Below, piece after piece: positions 63,557-64,000 of a DNA stretch of 64,000 nucleotides (positions are counted from its first letter, which is position 1; each line of letters starts with the position of its first letter). Both the position numbers and the translations under genes were made by a program. The DNA lies in NCBI RefSeq assembly GCF_033101155.1, contig NZ_JAWMPX010000007.1:62001-126000 (forward strand), in the 5' to 3' direction. This DNA is from Tropicimonas sp033101155. Lineage in GTDB: Bacteria; Pseudomonadota; Alphaproteobacteria; Rhodobacterales; Rhodobacteraceae. The notes under the pieces are model-generated. The model was given only the letters and a program-made list of their open reading frames with translations, did not search any database and was not told the DNA's origin.

Positions 63557-64000
63557 ATGGCCCGCCCGCCGCTTCTCGTCATTGGCAGATATCCGGACTG
63601 GGACCTTCAGCCGATGCGGCAGGATTTCGATGTGACACAGCTTGCGGGGCCGGAAGAGATTGCCGGTCTCGATGCGGGCCTGCGCGGGGTGGTGCGGGCG
63701 ATTGCCTATCGGAGCCAGCGGCGGCTCGGCGGGGCGGAGATGGACCTGCTGCAGGGCCTCGGGCTGGTGGCGAAATTCGGCGTCGGCTTCGAAGCGATCG
63801 ACGTGGCGGCGGCCCGGGCGCGCGGGGTGCGGGTGACCAATACGCCTGACGTTCTGAGCGATGACGTGGCTGATCTCGCGGTGGCGATGTTGATTGCGCA
63901 GGCGCGGCGGATGCTGCCGGCGACGAGGTACCTGCGGGCTGGCCGATGGGCGAAAGAGGGTCCGGTGCCGCTGGCCGGTACGGTGAGCGGGCGACGGGTC
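63557..64000 (+). CDS. D-isomer-specific 2-hydroxyacid dehydrogenase, N-terminal part (runs off the window)
   Basis: The first 148 codons follow ACAGGAG. The N-terminal catalytic-domain strand-turn pattern (LLVIGRYPDWDL), then GLGLVAKFGVGFEAIDVAAARARGV and the family motif RVTNTPDVLSDDVADLAVAMLIAQARR are diagnostic of hydroxypyruvate/glyoxylate reductases and related enzymes. The NAD-binding GxGxxG loop lies beyond the window end, so cofactor and substrate cannot be judged. Divergent from the ilvB leader promoter. Confidence 0.92.
   Translation, partial: MARPPLLVIGRYPDWDLQPMRQDFDVTQLAGPEEIAGLDAGLRGVVRAIAYRSQRRLGGAEMDLLQGLGLVAKFGVGFEAIDVAAARARGVRVTNTPDVLSDDVADLAVAMLIAQARRMLPATRYLRAGRWAKEGPVPLAGTVSGRRV

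Overview
The window reads as chromosomal DNA of an alphaproteobacterium, most likely a Rhodobacteraceae (Roseobacter-type) species. It is G+C-rich, uses GTG starts and 4-nt ATGA/GTGA stop-start overlaps, carries pcs (phosphatidylcholine synthase), a DUF2927 lipoprotein, a DUF5930/M23-bactofilin pair, an Mg-type HemB, and a GTTC-N7-GTTC LexA box of the alphaproteobacterial type. It is almost entirely core or housekeeping. I see no rRNA, tRNA, CRISPR, IS element or prophage.

Layout. 1-8.1 kb: partial sugar epimerase, two small proteins, a DUF2927 lipoprotein, an EamA exporter, selO, a CBS-protein/ion-permease pair and a threonine-dehydratase-like enzyme. 8.3-14.8 kb: selD, ileS, a PIN protein coupled to an RNA methyltransferase, and a 46-aa protein. 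15-19 kb: the Entner-Doudoroff operon edd-eda with two operator-like sites, then chrA. 19-26 kb: an NDUFAF6-like protein with a methyltransferase, cimA, cysS, a YjbR protein and metG. 26.6-31 kb: two membrane proteins, then an M23 peptidase/bactofilin operon. 31-38 kb: an SOS-controlled ImuA-like gene, a thioesterase, a small membrane protein, hemB, ycjX-ycjF and an unusual MBL-fold protein. 38-45 kb: ECF sigma factor with a membrane VWA protein, and a peptide-type ABC operon lacking a binding protein. 45-50 kb: pntAB and a HlyD-like adaptor with a small membrane partner. 50-60 kb: truA, pcs, xerC-DUF484, transaldolase, priA, rpsF-rpsR-rplI, fabD. 60-64 kb: a PAP2-like membrane protein, ilvB behind a peptide attenuator, and a partial 2-hydroxyacid dehydrogenase.

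Metabolic links. edd-eda make pyruvate from 6-phosphogluconate. CimA turns pyruvate plus acetyl-CoA into citramalate for isoleucine, IlvB performs the next shared branched-chain step, and IleRS consumes the product. PntAB and transaldolase bear on NADPH and pentose-phosphate balance. Three class I aminoacyl-tRNA synthetase genes (ileS, cysS, metG) lie within about 16.5 kb.

The most notable non-coding signals are: (1) a 141-nt intergenic repeat in two copies, after metG and after pntB, whose long stem is kept perfect by three paired compensatory substitutions; (2) a complete transcription attenuator before ilvB with a leader peptide containing Ile-Leu-Val-Leu-Val; (3) a LexA box inside the promoter of an orphan ImuA-like gene whose transcript should be leaderless; (4) a second GC-rich repeat family at 8.1 and 52.3 kb; (5) a tiered hairpin between cysS and cimA; and (6) a cysS gene whose 3' third has clearly lower G+C than its surroundings.
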